Positions 27,931-36,179 of a stretch of 64,000 nt of DNA are shown in pieces; position 1 is the stretch's first letter, and each line of letters begins with the position of its first letter. Origin of the DNA: Aliidiomarina minuta (lineage in GTDB: Bacteria; Pseudomonadota; Gammaproteobacteria; Enterobacterales; Alteromonadaceae); assembly GCF_003987145.1 (NCBI RefSeq), contig NZ_PIPL01000001.1:620001-684000 (forward strand), given 5' to 3'. Below the pieces are notes generated by a model that was given only the letters and a program-made list of their open reading frames with translations, was not told the origin of the DNA and did not search any database. The position numbers were made by a program, and so were the translations under genes.

Positions 27931-28804
27931 AACCTATAGCTCCTTTACCAACGCCTTCATAAGCTATAACTTTCACTTTCGAATCCGGAAAGTCAGCTTT
28001 GATGGCGTTCGCCAGATATTCTGAAATACATTCAACCGTTGAGTCAGTTGCAATAATAGTATTCTCAGCGGCTGGAATGGCTAATTCAAAAAGCCCCTGG
28101 TCCGCCTGATAGCTATAACATACATGATGTTCGCCAACGAGTTCAGCAGCTTTACCTGATAATTGCATAACCTTCGAAGCCACTTCATCTTCTGCTGAGC
28201 CCACATAAATATCTTCCCACCGTGACGCCCATAACTTTTCCAGACGTGGAAAGCGAATGCCATCCACAAAGATCTGCAATCGTGAACGATGGCCATGAGC
28301 AATCCGCTGGCAGTTCCCATCATGCTTTTTCAGTCCGTGCGTGTAATGATAGTAGAAACCACTAATATCCTCAGCACGCAGTGTCAGCTTCAGCCCTTCT
28401 ACGTTAGTCGGCAACTCTCGTTTTATAACCGCATGTAAATAGGTTTTCACGGTCTCCATACTGACTTCATCGGCATCAATAAACGCGAAAGCATCTGCAG
28501 GGCAAAATAAATGCACTGACTTTGTATCCGGACGGATAAAATCAACCCAATAACCACTCTCGTCTTCACTGCGACTAACCTGGGTATAAGGATGATCGCT
28601 GGGAACCGCCAGTTTATGGTCAACCGAGTCATCAATAATAGCTTTAATCTGCTTTTTAACCCGCCCAAAATCGAGCACCATAGACTGATCATTCAGCGAG
28701 CCATCCAGCGTAATATCCACTATCCAGCTTTCACCCACCACACCCCGTTGCGGACAGAGGTAAGAAAAGTCGATAACGGTGAGATCATTTACAAATAATT
28801 GCAT
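27923..28804 (-). CDS. Tandem 6-carboxytetrahydropterin synthase-like (T-fold) protein
   Basis: 293 residues, about twice a QueD/PTPS domain (~120-140). The N-terminal half carries MVLDFGRVKKQIK and SVDHKL, matching the family's DFxxLK and catalytic (L)DH motif. It lacks the zinc motif: the expected HGH region reads GVVGESW. The C-terminal half carries the zinc-binding motif set (YHYTHGLKKHDGNCQRIAHGHRS) but no LDH motif. The two halves thus look complementary, and PTPS active sites form between subunits. Known family role: 7-deazaguanine or pterin chemistry. The actual reaction here is unknown, and no other queuosine genes are nearby. It overlaps the downstream M23 gene. Confidence 0.82.
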   Translation of the reverse strand: MQLFVNDLTVIDFSYLCPQRGVVGESWIVDITLDGSLNDQSMVLDFGRVKKQIKAIIDDSVDHKLAVPSDHPYTQVSRSEDESGYWVDFIRPDTKSVHLFCPADAFAFIDADEVSMETVKTYLHAVIKRELPTNVEGLKLTLRAEDISGFYYHYTHGLKKHDGNCQRIAHGHRSRLQIFVDGIRFPRLEKLWASRWEDIYVGSAEDEVASKVMQLSGKAAELVGEHHVCYSYQADQGLFELAIPAAENTIIATDSTVECISEYLANAIKADFPDSKVKVIAYEGVGKGAIGYA

Positions 28805-28858
28805 GCCAGTGGTTAACTCTTGGTCGGGAAAAATATAAAGGTCTATTGTACATTAACT

Positions 28859-29494
28859 TCAGCTGAGCCACCATTGCCACAGCAGGTGAGCCGCCAATGC
28901 CCACAAAAATACGCCCATGATACGGTCAAACCAGTAGCCTTTCTGCAACAGCAGCATACGTATGTATGTATTACCCAGCAAAACTGATAATAAACAGAAC
29001 CACAGCATAGTCGCTAACGCCATGTATAAACCGTACCCTGCCTTCACCATCATAGGTGTGGTGGGTGCTATTACCGAGGTAAAAAGGGCCAGGAAGAACA
29101 AGGTCGCTTTCGGATTCAACGCATTGGTAAAAAAACCAATCAGCCAGGCTTTACCAGCACCTGGTTTCTGCATTGCTGATGTATCCAGAGTCTGTGCCTC
29201 GGCGGGTGAACGTATGGCCTGCAAGCCTAGCCAGAAAAAATAAGCAGCGGCCAGCATCAGTAAGCTCTGATACAGCCAGGGAGTGGTGTTAATGATTAAC
29301 GCCACACCTAACAACGAATAAGCGATATGCACCAGAATGCCAGCACCAATGCCAATGCTGATATAGCAACCTAAACGAATTCCGTAACGTACGCTGTAAC
29401 GACTGACGACCGCAAAATCTGGACCAGGACTCATGACCGCGAGCAAATGGGCAATCGCAATGGTGGCAAACTCCACCCCATAGTTAGCTAACAA
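28859..29494 (-). CDS. LysE/RhtB family amino-acid exporter
   Basis: 211 residues from a TTG at 29494 with AGGAG 9 bases upstream; an in-frame start at 29521 would add nine basic residues and lacks a better site. Six hydrophobic segments, with the family signature LLAVMSPGPDFAVVSRYSVRYG near the N-terminus and FFTNALNPKATLFFLALF in the middle. Known role: export of an amino acid or homoserine-lactone-like compound across the inner membrane; substrate not predictable. It is transcribed divergently from a LysR regulator, the usual arrangement for such exporters. Confidence 0.9.
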   Translation of the reverse strand: MLANYGVEFATIAIAHLLAVMSPGPDFAVVSRYSVRYGIRLGCYISIGIGAGILVHIAYSLLGVALIINTTPWLYQSLLMLAAAYFFWLGLQAIRSPAEAQTLDTSAMQKPGAGKAWLIGFFTNALNPKATLFFLALFTSVIAPTTPMMVKAGYGLYMALATMLWFCLLSVLLGNTYIRMLLLQKGYWFDRIMGVFLWALAAHLLWQWWLS

Positions 29495-29577
29495 AAGATA
29501 CCGTCTCCTATTCTCCGGCAAATAAACAAAAGACCTGTACTTGCGTCCTGCAATCGGGCCATCTATGATTATTAAAA

Positions 29578-29593
29578 ATTAACTTAAGTTGAT
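29578..29593. promoter_or_regulatory. Palindrome, candidate LysR-family operator
   Basis: A near-perfect palindrome, AT-T-AACTTAAGTT-G-AT, centred at 29585/29586, lies in the divergent gap between the exporter and regulator genes. It ends 8 bases before the LysR start codon and overlaps GATATAAAG, a possible -10. Position and symmetry fit an autoregulatory LysR site. Confidence 0.45.
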
Positions 29594-29601
29594 ATAAAGT
29601 C

Positions 29602-30492
29602 ATGACAAAGTCTTCATTACCTTCGCTCAACGCGCTGCGTGTCTTTGCCACTGTTGCCCGTGAGCAAAGCTTTAAAAAAGCAGCTACTGAGCTGGGAGTT
29701 ACCCAATCTGCAATCAGCCGCCAGATAAATACCCTGGAAGAGCAACTGGGCATGCGCCTCTTACAGCGAGATAACCGGGTACACGCACTAACAGCGACTG
29801 GCCAGTTATTAGCCCCTGAATTGCTGCGTATGTTCGAACAATTGCAAGAGCTTATCAATAAAGCCACCAGCAGCGAAGCCGCCAATGCCCGTTTACTGAA
29901 AATAGGTATCAGTAATGAACTGTTACGCTGGTGGTTAGGGCCTTTGCTGAAAGAGTTTTATGCCATTTACCCACATCTGGAACTTGAGTTTGTTGCCTTA
30001 CCCGAATACTCAAGTAGCCAAAATGCAGAATATTTAAAACAACTGCTCACCCAGGATCAACTCGACGCAGTGCTGATTATGGGGCAACTCAGCGGCCGGC
30101 ATTTACAAGCCACCAATCTGGGAGATACCGAACTGTTATTTTGCAGTACCCGTCTGGAGTCCGCTCTGAAGTCTGACAATGCGGTCTACAGTATCCGTGA
30201 AAGCAATGATTGGCAGGACTGGAGCCGAATTCACAGCCCTCCTGCCCACACTAAAACGAAAGCTACAGATAACACTGCGATGGCCCTGGATCTCATCAGC
30301 CTTCAGGGCGGCAGCCTGTTGCTGCCCTCTCACTACCGCAAGCTACTTAAGGACGCGCCACTGAAAAATAACAGCGACCTGAATGCCTCAGGCTCTGCCA
30401 GCCTGCGTCTTTATACCGCACGTCATAAAGAACACGAGCTGGCTGTAATTGCTTTCAGTAATTGGTTACAACATGTGGCTAAGCGTGGTTAA
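29602..30492 (+). CDS. LysR-family transcriptional regulator
   Basis: 296 residues. The N-terminal winged helix-turn-helix is typical (LNALRVFATVAREQSFKKAATELGVTQSAISRQINTLEEQLG as landmark, residues 9-50), followed by a periplasmic-binding-like effector domain. The N-terminal region resembles the GcvA-type subgroup (SLPSLNALRVF start). Known mode: binds promoter dyads and responds to a small molecule. It is divergent from the LysE-type exporter, which is its most likely target. Its 3' end overlaps the convergent P-type ATPase gene by 14 bp. Confidence 0.92.
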   Translation: MTKSSLPSLNALRVFATVAREQSFKKAATELGVTQSAISRQINTLEEQLGMRLLQRDNRVHALTATGQLLAPELLRMFEQLQELINKATSSEAANARLLKIGISNELLRWWLGPLLKEFYAIYPHLELEFVALPEYSSSQNAEYLKQLLTQDQLDAVLIMGQLSGRHLQATNLGDTELLFCSTRLESALKSDNAVYSIRESNDWQDWSRIHSPPAHTKTKATDNTAMALDLISLQGGSLLLPSHYRKLLKDAPLKNNSDLNASGSASLRLYTARHKEHELAVIAFSNWLQHVAKRG

Positions 30493-33133
30493 GGCGTCGT
30501 CTGAGCCACTTTTCAGCTTCCAGTACGATAAACAACAGTATGCCTATAGCCACACATAACAAACCATGCCTGAGACTCAGGCCCTGGGTATCAAACAAAG
30601 TCTGTAATATCGGCAGGTAGGTAAACAGCAGTTGCAGCACCAGTACCAGACTGACCGCCAGAATAACTGGCCGTGAGCCTTTAATCCCATGCCAGGTCAA
30701 TGAGGCACCGTGTAAATACCGCACGCTAAATAAATACCAGACTTCCATAGCCACTAAAGTATTAACCGCTAAAGTGCGTGCATAAGCATCCTCAAAACCC
30801 TGTGCCAGGCCCCATTGGAAAACGGCGAAAATACCGGTGGTAAATAACAGCGAAACAAAAACCACACGCCACACCAGAAAACCCGATAACCAGGCTTCAT
30901 CAGCACGCCTTGGCGGTCGTTGCATCACGTCTTTTTCGCTCGGTTCAAAAGCAAGTGCCAACGCCAGAGCTATTGAACTGACCATGTTAACCCAGAGGAT
31001 CTGCAGCGGCATTATGGGGAGGGTCAAGGCAAACAAAAGTGCCAGTATGATCGCCAGCGATTCCCCACCGTTAACTGGTAAGAGAAAGGAAATCGCTTTT
31101 TTCAGATTGTCGTACACCGTGCGTCCCTCGTGCACAGCATTCACTATAGACGCAAAGTTGTCATCGGTGAGCACCATTTCACTAGCTTCACGAGCGGCCT
31201 CTGTACCGTTGCGTCCCATAGCAATGCCGACATCGGCGCGTTTTAATGCAGGCGCATCATTGACCCCATCTCCGGTCATAGCCACCACCAGATTCTGTGC
31301 CTGCAACGCTTTTACCAGACGTAATTTATGTTCCGGAGTGGTACGAGCAAACACATCGGTATCTAAAATAGCCTGAGTCAGCGCCTCATCGTCCATCTCA
31401 TCCAGTTCACTGCCGGTAATGGCTCTGTCCGTATGTTTGAGTTCCAGCTGCTCACCGATAGCCCGGGCTGTAGCGCCATGATCGCCGGTGATCATTTTCA
31501 CCGCAATGCCCGCTTCATGACAGGCTCGAATCGCCTTCAACGCTTCTTCACGGGGTGGATCCATCAGCGCCACCAGGCCTATCAGTTGCAGTTCATCCTG
31601 CAATTCTTCATGTTCCAGCTGTTCCTGTTTCGCGCTGCATTTTTTGACTGCAAGTGCCAATACGCGCTGCCCTTCAGCCGCCAGCTCGTCTACTCGTTCT
31701 TTCCACCGCGTGGCTGAATAACCGCCGTCAGTGAAATCAGAGCTGCACATATCAATGACTCGTTCAGGCGCGCCTTTTACGAAAATGCGCGCATCTTCTC
31801 CCTTGTGGTGCGCCGTCGCCATGTATTTGTACTTAGAATCAAAAGGAATTTCGGCGTCACGTGGCCAGGCTTTCTGATCGTCATCCGTTAAGCCGCTTTT
31901 GTAAGCCATAGTCAACAAAGCGCCCTCCATGGGATCACCCCTGACCGCCCATTGGTCATCTTTTTGTTCCAGACTGGAATCATTGCAAAGCAAAGCCGCT
32001 AGTGCCAGCTCCTGGAGTAGCTCCGGTTGTGCACTGAATTCACCAGTGGGTTCATAACCCGTTCCAGATACATCCACTGTCTCCTCAGACAATTGCAACT
32101 GAGTAACCATCATTTCATTGCGGGTCAAGGTACCGGTTTTATCCGAACAGATAACAGATACCGCACCCAGCGTCTCAACCGCGGGCAAACGTCGAATAAT
32201 TGAGTTGCGCGAGGCCATGCGGGTCACCCCGATGGCCAGCGCTACAGTGAGTATGGTGGGCAAACCTTCCGGAATCGCCGCGACCACCAGACTGACGATG
32301 GCCATGAAGAGGTAACTGGGATCATTGCCACGCAACATGCCAAATAAGAATACCAACGCCGCCACGCCCAGAATCGTAAACGTCAGATAACGAGCAAACT
32401 GGGCCATCTGGCGCAATAAGGGTGTGGTCAGTTCTTCCACGCCGGAGAGCATCTTATTAATGCGACCCAGTTCAGTGTCACTGCCTGTGGCTACGACCAG
32501 GCCCGTGCCCTGCCCCTGAGTAATCAGAGTTCCAGAAAAAGCCATATTCCGGCGATCCGCCAGTGCCGTATCCTGACTCAGGGAACCCGTTTCCTTCTCA
32601 ATCGCAAGCGATTCGCCCGTTAACGCCGCTTCCTGAATCGCTAAGCTGTTGCTTTTCAAAAGCCGCACATCAGCAGGCACCTTAGCGCCTGCCTCCAGTA
32701 CAATAACATCGCCAGGCACCAGCTCTTTGGCTGCAATTTGTTGTTTTTCACCGTCCCGGATGACCAGAGCATTACTGGATAACATGCCCTGAATGGACTT
32801 CAGCGCCTTTTCCGCTTTGCCCTCCTGAAAAAAACCGATAATAGCATTGACCAGAACGACCGCCAGAATGACCGCCATATCAATCCATTCACCGAGCATA
32901 GCGGCCAAAGCCGCGGCCACCAGCAGCACATAAATCAGCAGGTTCTTAAACTGGCGTAATAAGCGTTGCCACCAGGGTACATTTTTGCCCTGCGGTAATA
33001 GATTCTGACCATACTCTTGCTGCAACTGAGCAATGTCCTCAGCGTGCAGCCCCTGTTGCATATCACTTTCAAGATGGGTAACGGCATCTTCTTTACTCAG
33101 TTGATGCCAGTGCGTCGATTCATCCTTACTCAT
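30479..33133 (-). CDS. P2-type cation-translocating ATPase
   Basis: 884 residues with the complete P-type ATPase plan: N-terminal cation-ATPase domain, actuator loop TGES, phosphorylation site CSDKTGTLT with the aspartate near 331, KGAPE nucleotide-binding motif and MTGDGVNDAPALKRADVGIAMG hinge, plus about ten helices. Helix 4 has the Ca2+-pump-like IPEGLP. Helix 6, however, reads WVNMVSSIALALAFEP-like and lacks the aspartate that coordinates Ca2+ in SERCA, so the transported ion is uncertain (Ca2+, Na+ or other). The ATG follows AAGGAG. It may be cotranscribed with the CoA-transferase gene 27 bp upstream. Confidence 0.92.
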   Translation of the reverse strand: MSKDESTHWHQLSKEDAVTHLESDMQQGLHAEDIAQLQQEYGQNLLPQGKNVPWWQRLLRQFKNLLIYVLLVAAALAAMLGEWIDMAVILAVVLVNAIIGFFQEGKAEKALKSIQGMLSSNALVIRDGEKQQIAAKELVPGDVIVLEAGAKVPADVRLLKSNSLAIQEAALTGESLAIEKETGSLSQDTALADRRNMAFSGTLITQGQGTGLVVATGSDTELGRINKMLSGVEELTTPLLRQMAQFARYLTFTILGVAALVFLFGMLRGNDPSYLFMAIVSLVVAAIPEGLPTILTVALAIGVTRMASRNSIIRRLPAVETLGAVSVICSDKTGTLTRNEMMVTQLQLSEETVDVSGTGYEPTGEFSAQPELLQELALAALLCNDSSLEQKDDQWAVRGDPMEGALLTMAYKSGLTDDDQKAWPRDAEIPFDSKYKYMATAHHKGEDARIFVKGAPERVIDMCSSDFTDGGYSATRWKERVDELAAEGQRVLALAVKKCSAKQEQLEHEELQDELQLIGLVALMDPPREEALKAIRACHEAGIAVKMITGDHGATARAIGEQLELKHTDRAITGSELDEMDDEALTQAILDTDVFARTTPEHKLRLVKALQAQNLVVAMTGDGVNDAPALKRADVGIAMGRNGTEAAREASEMVLTDDNFASIVNAVHEGRTVYDNLKKAISFLLPVNGGESLAIILALLFALTLPIMPLQILWVNMVSSIALALALAFEPSEKDVMQRPPRRADEAWLSGFLVWRVVFVSLLFTTGIFAVFQWGLAQGFEDAYARTLAVNTLVAMEVWYLFSVRYLHGASLTWHGIKGSRPVILAVSLVLVLQLLFTYLPILQTLFDTQGLSLRHGLLCVAIGILLFIVLEAEKWLRRRLNHA

Positions 33134-33160
33134 GGTTCTCCTTAGTCCGTCACTTGAAAA

Positions 33161-34444
33161 TCAGTCACTTAGTAATATGCCCCAGTCCTGATAAGCCTGT
33201 CGGGCAAGTTGCTCACGAAATTGCGGTGCTGCAATCTGAACCAGGCTGCGCATACGTTCAGACATGCTTTTAGCTCTTAAGTTAGCAACCCCATGCTCAG
33301 TTACAATATAGTGCACATGAGCCCGGGTTGTTACTACACCAGCGCCCGGTGTTAACAGGCTCGAGATCCGCGAGACCTGACCGCCTTTGGCCGTAGCAGG
33401 CAACGCTATAATAGCTTTGCCTCCTTCTGACAACGAAGCCCCGCGCACGAAATCCATCTGCCCACCTACACCAGAATAAATACGGGTCCCTATGGAGTCT
33501 GCGCATACCTGACCGCTTAGATCCACCTGCAAAGCGCTGTTAATCGACACTACCTGATTATTCTTACGGATCACCGCAGTGTCGTTGGTATATTCCACAT
33601 CCAGAAAAGCAACATCCGGGTTGTCATCGACAAAGTCATAAAGTGCCTGACTGCCCATCGCAAACGTCGTTACGATACGCCCACGATGGCGGTGCTTATT
33701 GCTGTTATTAATGACGCCACTCGCCACCAGCGGCAAGACACCGTCAGAAAACATTTCCGTATGTATGCCCAGGTTCTGGCGATCGCCCAGGCAAGCCAGA
33801 GCAGCATCCGGTATCGCCCCTATGCCCATCTGCAGGCAGGAACCATCTTCAATTAAACTGGCAACATGTTGGCCTATCTGGCTGGTCGCATTGTTCTGAG
33901 GCGCAGCAAGGTGCAACGGCATCTCTTCTGCCGCCTCAAAATAACGGTCAAACTTGCTGATATGGACAAAAGAATCACCATGAGTGCGTGGCATGCGCGG
34001 GTTTATCCAGGCAATGCATCTGTTAGCTACCTGCAACGCTGCTCGTGTCGCCTCAACCGAAATGCCCAGACTGCAATGCCCATGTTTATCCGGAGGCGAT
34101 ACCTGTACCAGAACTACATCCAGCTTCTGCTCACCACGACGGAATAATTTGGGAATTTCAGACAGGAACACAGGCACATAGTCTGCCAGGCCTTCCTGCA
34201 CAGCAGCCCTGGTTGAACTACCAACAAAAAAAGCCCGTTGACGAAGATGTCCCTTCAATTCAGGAGCAGACAACGCCTGACTTTTTTCGGTATGTAATTG
34301 CAGGAGGGTAAGATCGCGGTGCGAAAGGGCAACCCGCGCCAGCGCCTCTAGCAATAAATAAGGAGTGGCAGCCATGGAGTGGCACCAAATAGCGTCACCA
34401 TCCTGAAGGATATCCAGGGCCTGAGCGGCGGTAGATACTTGCAT
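33161..34444 (-). CDS. Acetyl-CoA hydrolase/CoA-transferase family protein
   Basis: 427 residues, two-domain class I CoA-transferase fold, length typical of 4-hydroxybutyrate or butyrate:acetyl-CoA transferases. Visible features: GIHTEMFSDGVLPL near residue 230, containing the probable catalytic glutamate, SGVGGQMDFVRGA, and the C-terminal YIVTEHGVANLRAKSMSER. Known role: moves CoA between short-chain acyl-CoAs and free acids through a glutamyl-CoA intermediate; specificity cannot be called. The gene lies upstream of the P-type ATPase and downstream of nothing closely linked. Confidence 0.88.
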   Translation of the reverse strand: MQVSTAAQALDILQDGDAIWCHSMAATPYLLLEALARVALSHRDLTLLQLHTEKSQALSAPELKGHLRQRAFFVGSSTRAAVQEGLADYVPVFLSEIPKLFRRGEQKLDVVLVQVSPPDKHGHCSLGISVEATRAALQVANRCIAWINPRMPRTHGDSFVHISKFDRYFEAAEEMPLHLAAPQNNATSQIGQHVASLIEDGSCLQMGIGAIPDAALACLGDRQNLGIHTEMFSDGVLPLVASGVINNSNKHRHRGRIVTTFAMGSQALYDFVDDNPDVAFLDVEYTNDTAVIRKNNQVVSINSALQVDLSGQVCADSIGTRIYSGVGGQMDFVRGASLSEGGKAIIALPATAKGGQVSRISSLLTPGAGVVTTRAHVHYIVTEHGVANLRAKSMSERMRSLVQIAAPQFREQLARQAYQDWGILLSD

Positions 34445-34521
34445 GTAGATTCCCTGAACTTAAAACCCACAGCTTAGCAGATAGTTAACTTAGTCATCTT
34501 AACGGCGATCAATAAATATTA

Positions 34522-36066
34522 TTACAATAGCCAGTCGATAGGCAGCCAGGAAAAGAAACGAACCGAGAGCCGTTGACCAAAACTGGTACCAGGTTCCCTG
34601 TCATGACGAACATGTTGACCTGTGTTACGTTCCAGCCAGTACATGCGGCCACTGGCGGAAAGCCTTAATTCATATGCCTGCTTGGGTACTTCCTCAGCAA
34701 AGATGCGTGCCGTTTCTTCTGCCAGCTCCTTACTTTCGATAACAAATCCTAGTTCAGTATTAAGTTCTGCAGACCTGGGGTCAAAATTAAAAGAACCAAT
34801 AAATACACGTTCTCCGTCAATCGCAAAAGTCTTGGCATGCAGACTGGTCGCAGCGCTCGCGAAACGCGGTAGCCTGTTTTCATCAGGTTCCGGAGCGACA
34901 ATACCCGGACGCATTTCATATAAACGAATACCAGCTTCAAGCAAAGGTTTACGCCACTTCGCGTAACCAGCATGCACTATGGCTACATCTGTCGCCTGTA
35001 AAGAGTTAGTCAGAATGCTTATCTCTACACCTTGTCTCGCCATAGCCACCAGCGCATTCACTCCTGCCTGAGTGGGTACAAAGTAAGGTGAGACCAGTTG
35101 CACGCTTCTTGTCGGGTCACCGATAATTTCCTGTAACTCATGAGTAATAAGTTGTTCAGGGCTCGCCTTCCCCAACCCTTTGGCTGGGCTATCGCTGACC
35201 ATTTTAGTAATTGCCCAGTTCAGCTGTACCCCGCCATTAAGCAACTTGCGGAATAGTTCTCGATCACGCACCGCCGCCAGATAAGTTACGGTTTCTTCCT
35301 GACGGCTATGAATGAGTTGCATACTGTACTCATACTCATCAACATCCGGCTGCCGCTGAAATTCCCTGGCCGGATAACTGGAAGGACTGGCCCAGAATAA
35401 ATCGAAGTCAGTAGCTACCTGTTTTACCACAGGACCTATAGCCAATACGTCTAGGTCGGCAAACAAGACGCCGTCTGCGCCACTAAAATAATCATCGCCT
35501 ACATTTCGGCCACCAACAATAGTAGCACTGCTGTCAGCGGTGAAAGACTTGTTGTGCATGCGACGATTTGCACGGGGAAAGTCAGAGATAAATCCCCATA
35601 CACGATTACTACGATTTATAAACGGATTAAAAAGGCGCACCTCGATATTCGAATGCTGATCCAATGCTGCCAGCTTATTATCAATCGGAGAGGTATTAAG
35701 ATCATCCAATAACAATCGGACCCGAACGCCTCGCTCTGCAGCAGCATAAAGCGCCTGCATTAATAGCAATCCCGTTTTGTCATCTCGCCACAGATAATAC
35801 TGTACGTCCAGAGTTTGTTCGGCAGCGCCAGCCAGCAGTAATCTTGCCGCAAAAGCGTCTTTAGCTTCGGCCAGATTCAATACACCGCTTTTACCTGCAT
35901 GTTCTTGCAATAAAGGCGCTACGGTGTCGCCAATAGCCGTATTGGCCGCTTCTGCGGCCGATAGAGATTGACTCACCGTACGCTGGTCTAGCGTGGGCAA
36001 ACTTCTGCTACAAGCACTCAGCAACCCAAATAAGATCAGTGTAACGGTGGTCCATTTTAGTAGCAT
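34522..36066 (-). CDS. Phospholipase D-like lipoprotein (cardiolipin synthase-related)
   Basis: 514 residues. A lipoprotein signal ends in GLLSAC with C19 lipidated. Two HKD catalytic motifs are present: HNKSFTAD in the first half and HAKTFAID followed by GSFNFDPRS in the second, so a full two-motif PLD active site. Relatives (YmdC/ClsC-like and similar envelope PLD proteins) make or transfer phospholipids; whether this one synthesises cardiolipin or hydrolyses lipids is unknown. It starts 3 bases after a 35-residue membrane peptide gene and appears to be the last gene of a three-gene operon with the beta-CASP nuclease. Confidence 0.9.
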   Translation of the reverse strand: MLLKWTTVTLILFGLLSACSRSLPTLDQRTVSQSLSAAEAANTAIGDTVAPLLQEHAGKSGVLNLAEAKDAFAARLLLAGAAEQTLDVQYYLWRDDKTGLLLMQALYAAAERGVRVRLLLDDLNTSPIDNKLAALDQHSNIEVRLFNPFINRSNRVWGFISDFPRANRRMHNKSFTADSSATIVGGRNVGDDYFSGADGVLFADLDVLAIGPVVKQVATDFDLFWASPSSYPAREFQRQPDVDEYEYSMQLIHSRQEETVTYLAAVRDRELFRKLLNGGVQLNWAITKMVSDSPAKGLGKASPEQLITHELQEIIGDPTRSVQLVSPYFVPTQAGVNALVAMARQGVEISILTNSLQATDVAIVHAGYAKWRKPLLEAGIRLYEMRPGIVAPEPDENRLPRFASAATSLHAKTFAIDGERVFIGSFNFDPRSAELNTELGFVIESKELAEETARIFAEEVPKQAYELRLSASGRMYWLERNTGQHVRHDREPGTSFGQRLSVRFFSWLPIDWLL

Positions 36067-36069
36067 TAT

Positions 36070-36177
36070 TTACTGCTTTTTATTGTGTTCGTCTTTACGC
36101 ACTGTCCAGATCAAGAAAAATCCAATCAAAGCAATAAAAGTAATAGGTGTTAATACAAATAGAAGAAGTCCAAGCAT
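36070..36177 (-). CDS. 35-residue single-helix membrane protein
   Basis: A short frame starting 2 bases after the nuclease stop codon and ending 3 bases before the PLD gene. The product starts MLGLLLFVLTPITFIALIG, continues as a single hydrophobic helix to about residue 25 (FFLIWTV) and ends in a charged tail (RKDEHNKKQ). The arrangement is that of small bitopic membrane proteins with a positive cytosolic end. I do not recognise a family. The tight fit between two genes and the clean helix-plus-basic-tail composition support it as real, but expression has not been shown. Confidence 0.7.
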   Translation of the reverse strand: MLGLLLFVLTPITFIALIGFFLIWTVRKDEHNKKQ

Positions 36178-36179
36178 TA

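Noticed and set aside
30837..31376. Long open frame (179 codons) on the plus strand, antisense to the P-type ATPase gene.
   Set aside because: It is a shadow of the coding sequence: no ribosome-binding site, no recognisable domain, low-complexity Ser/Thr/Ala-rich product.
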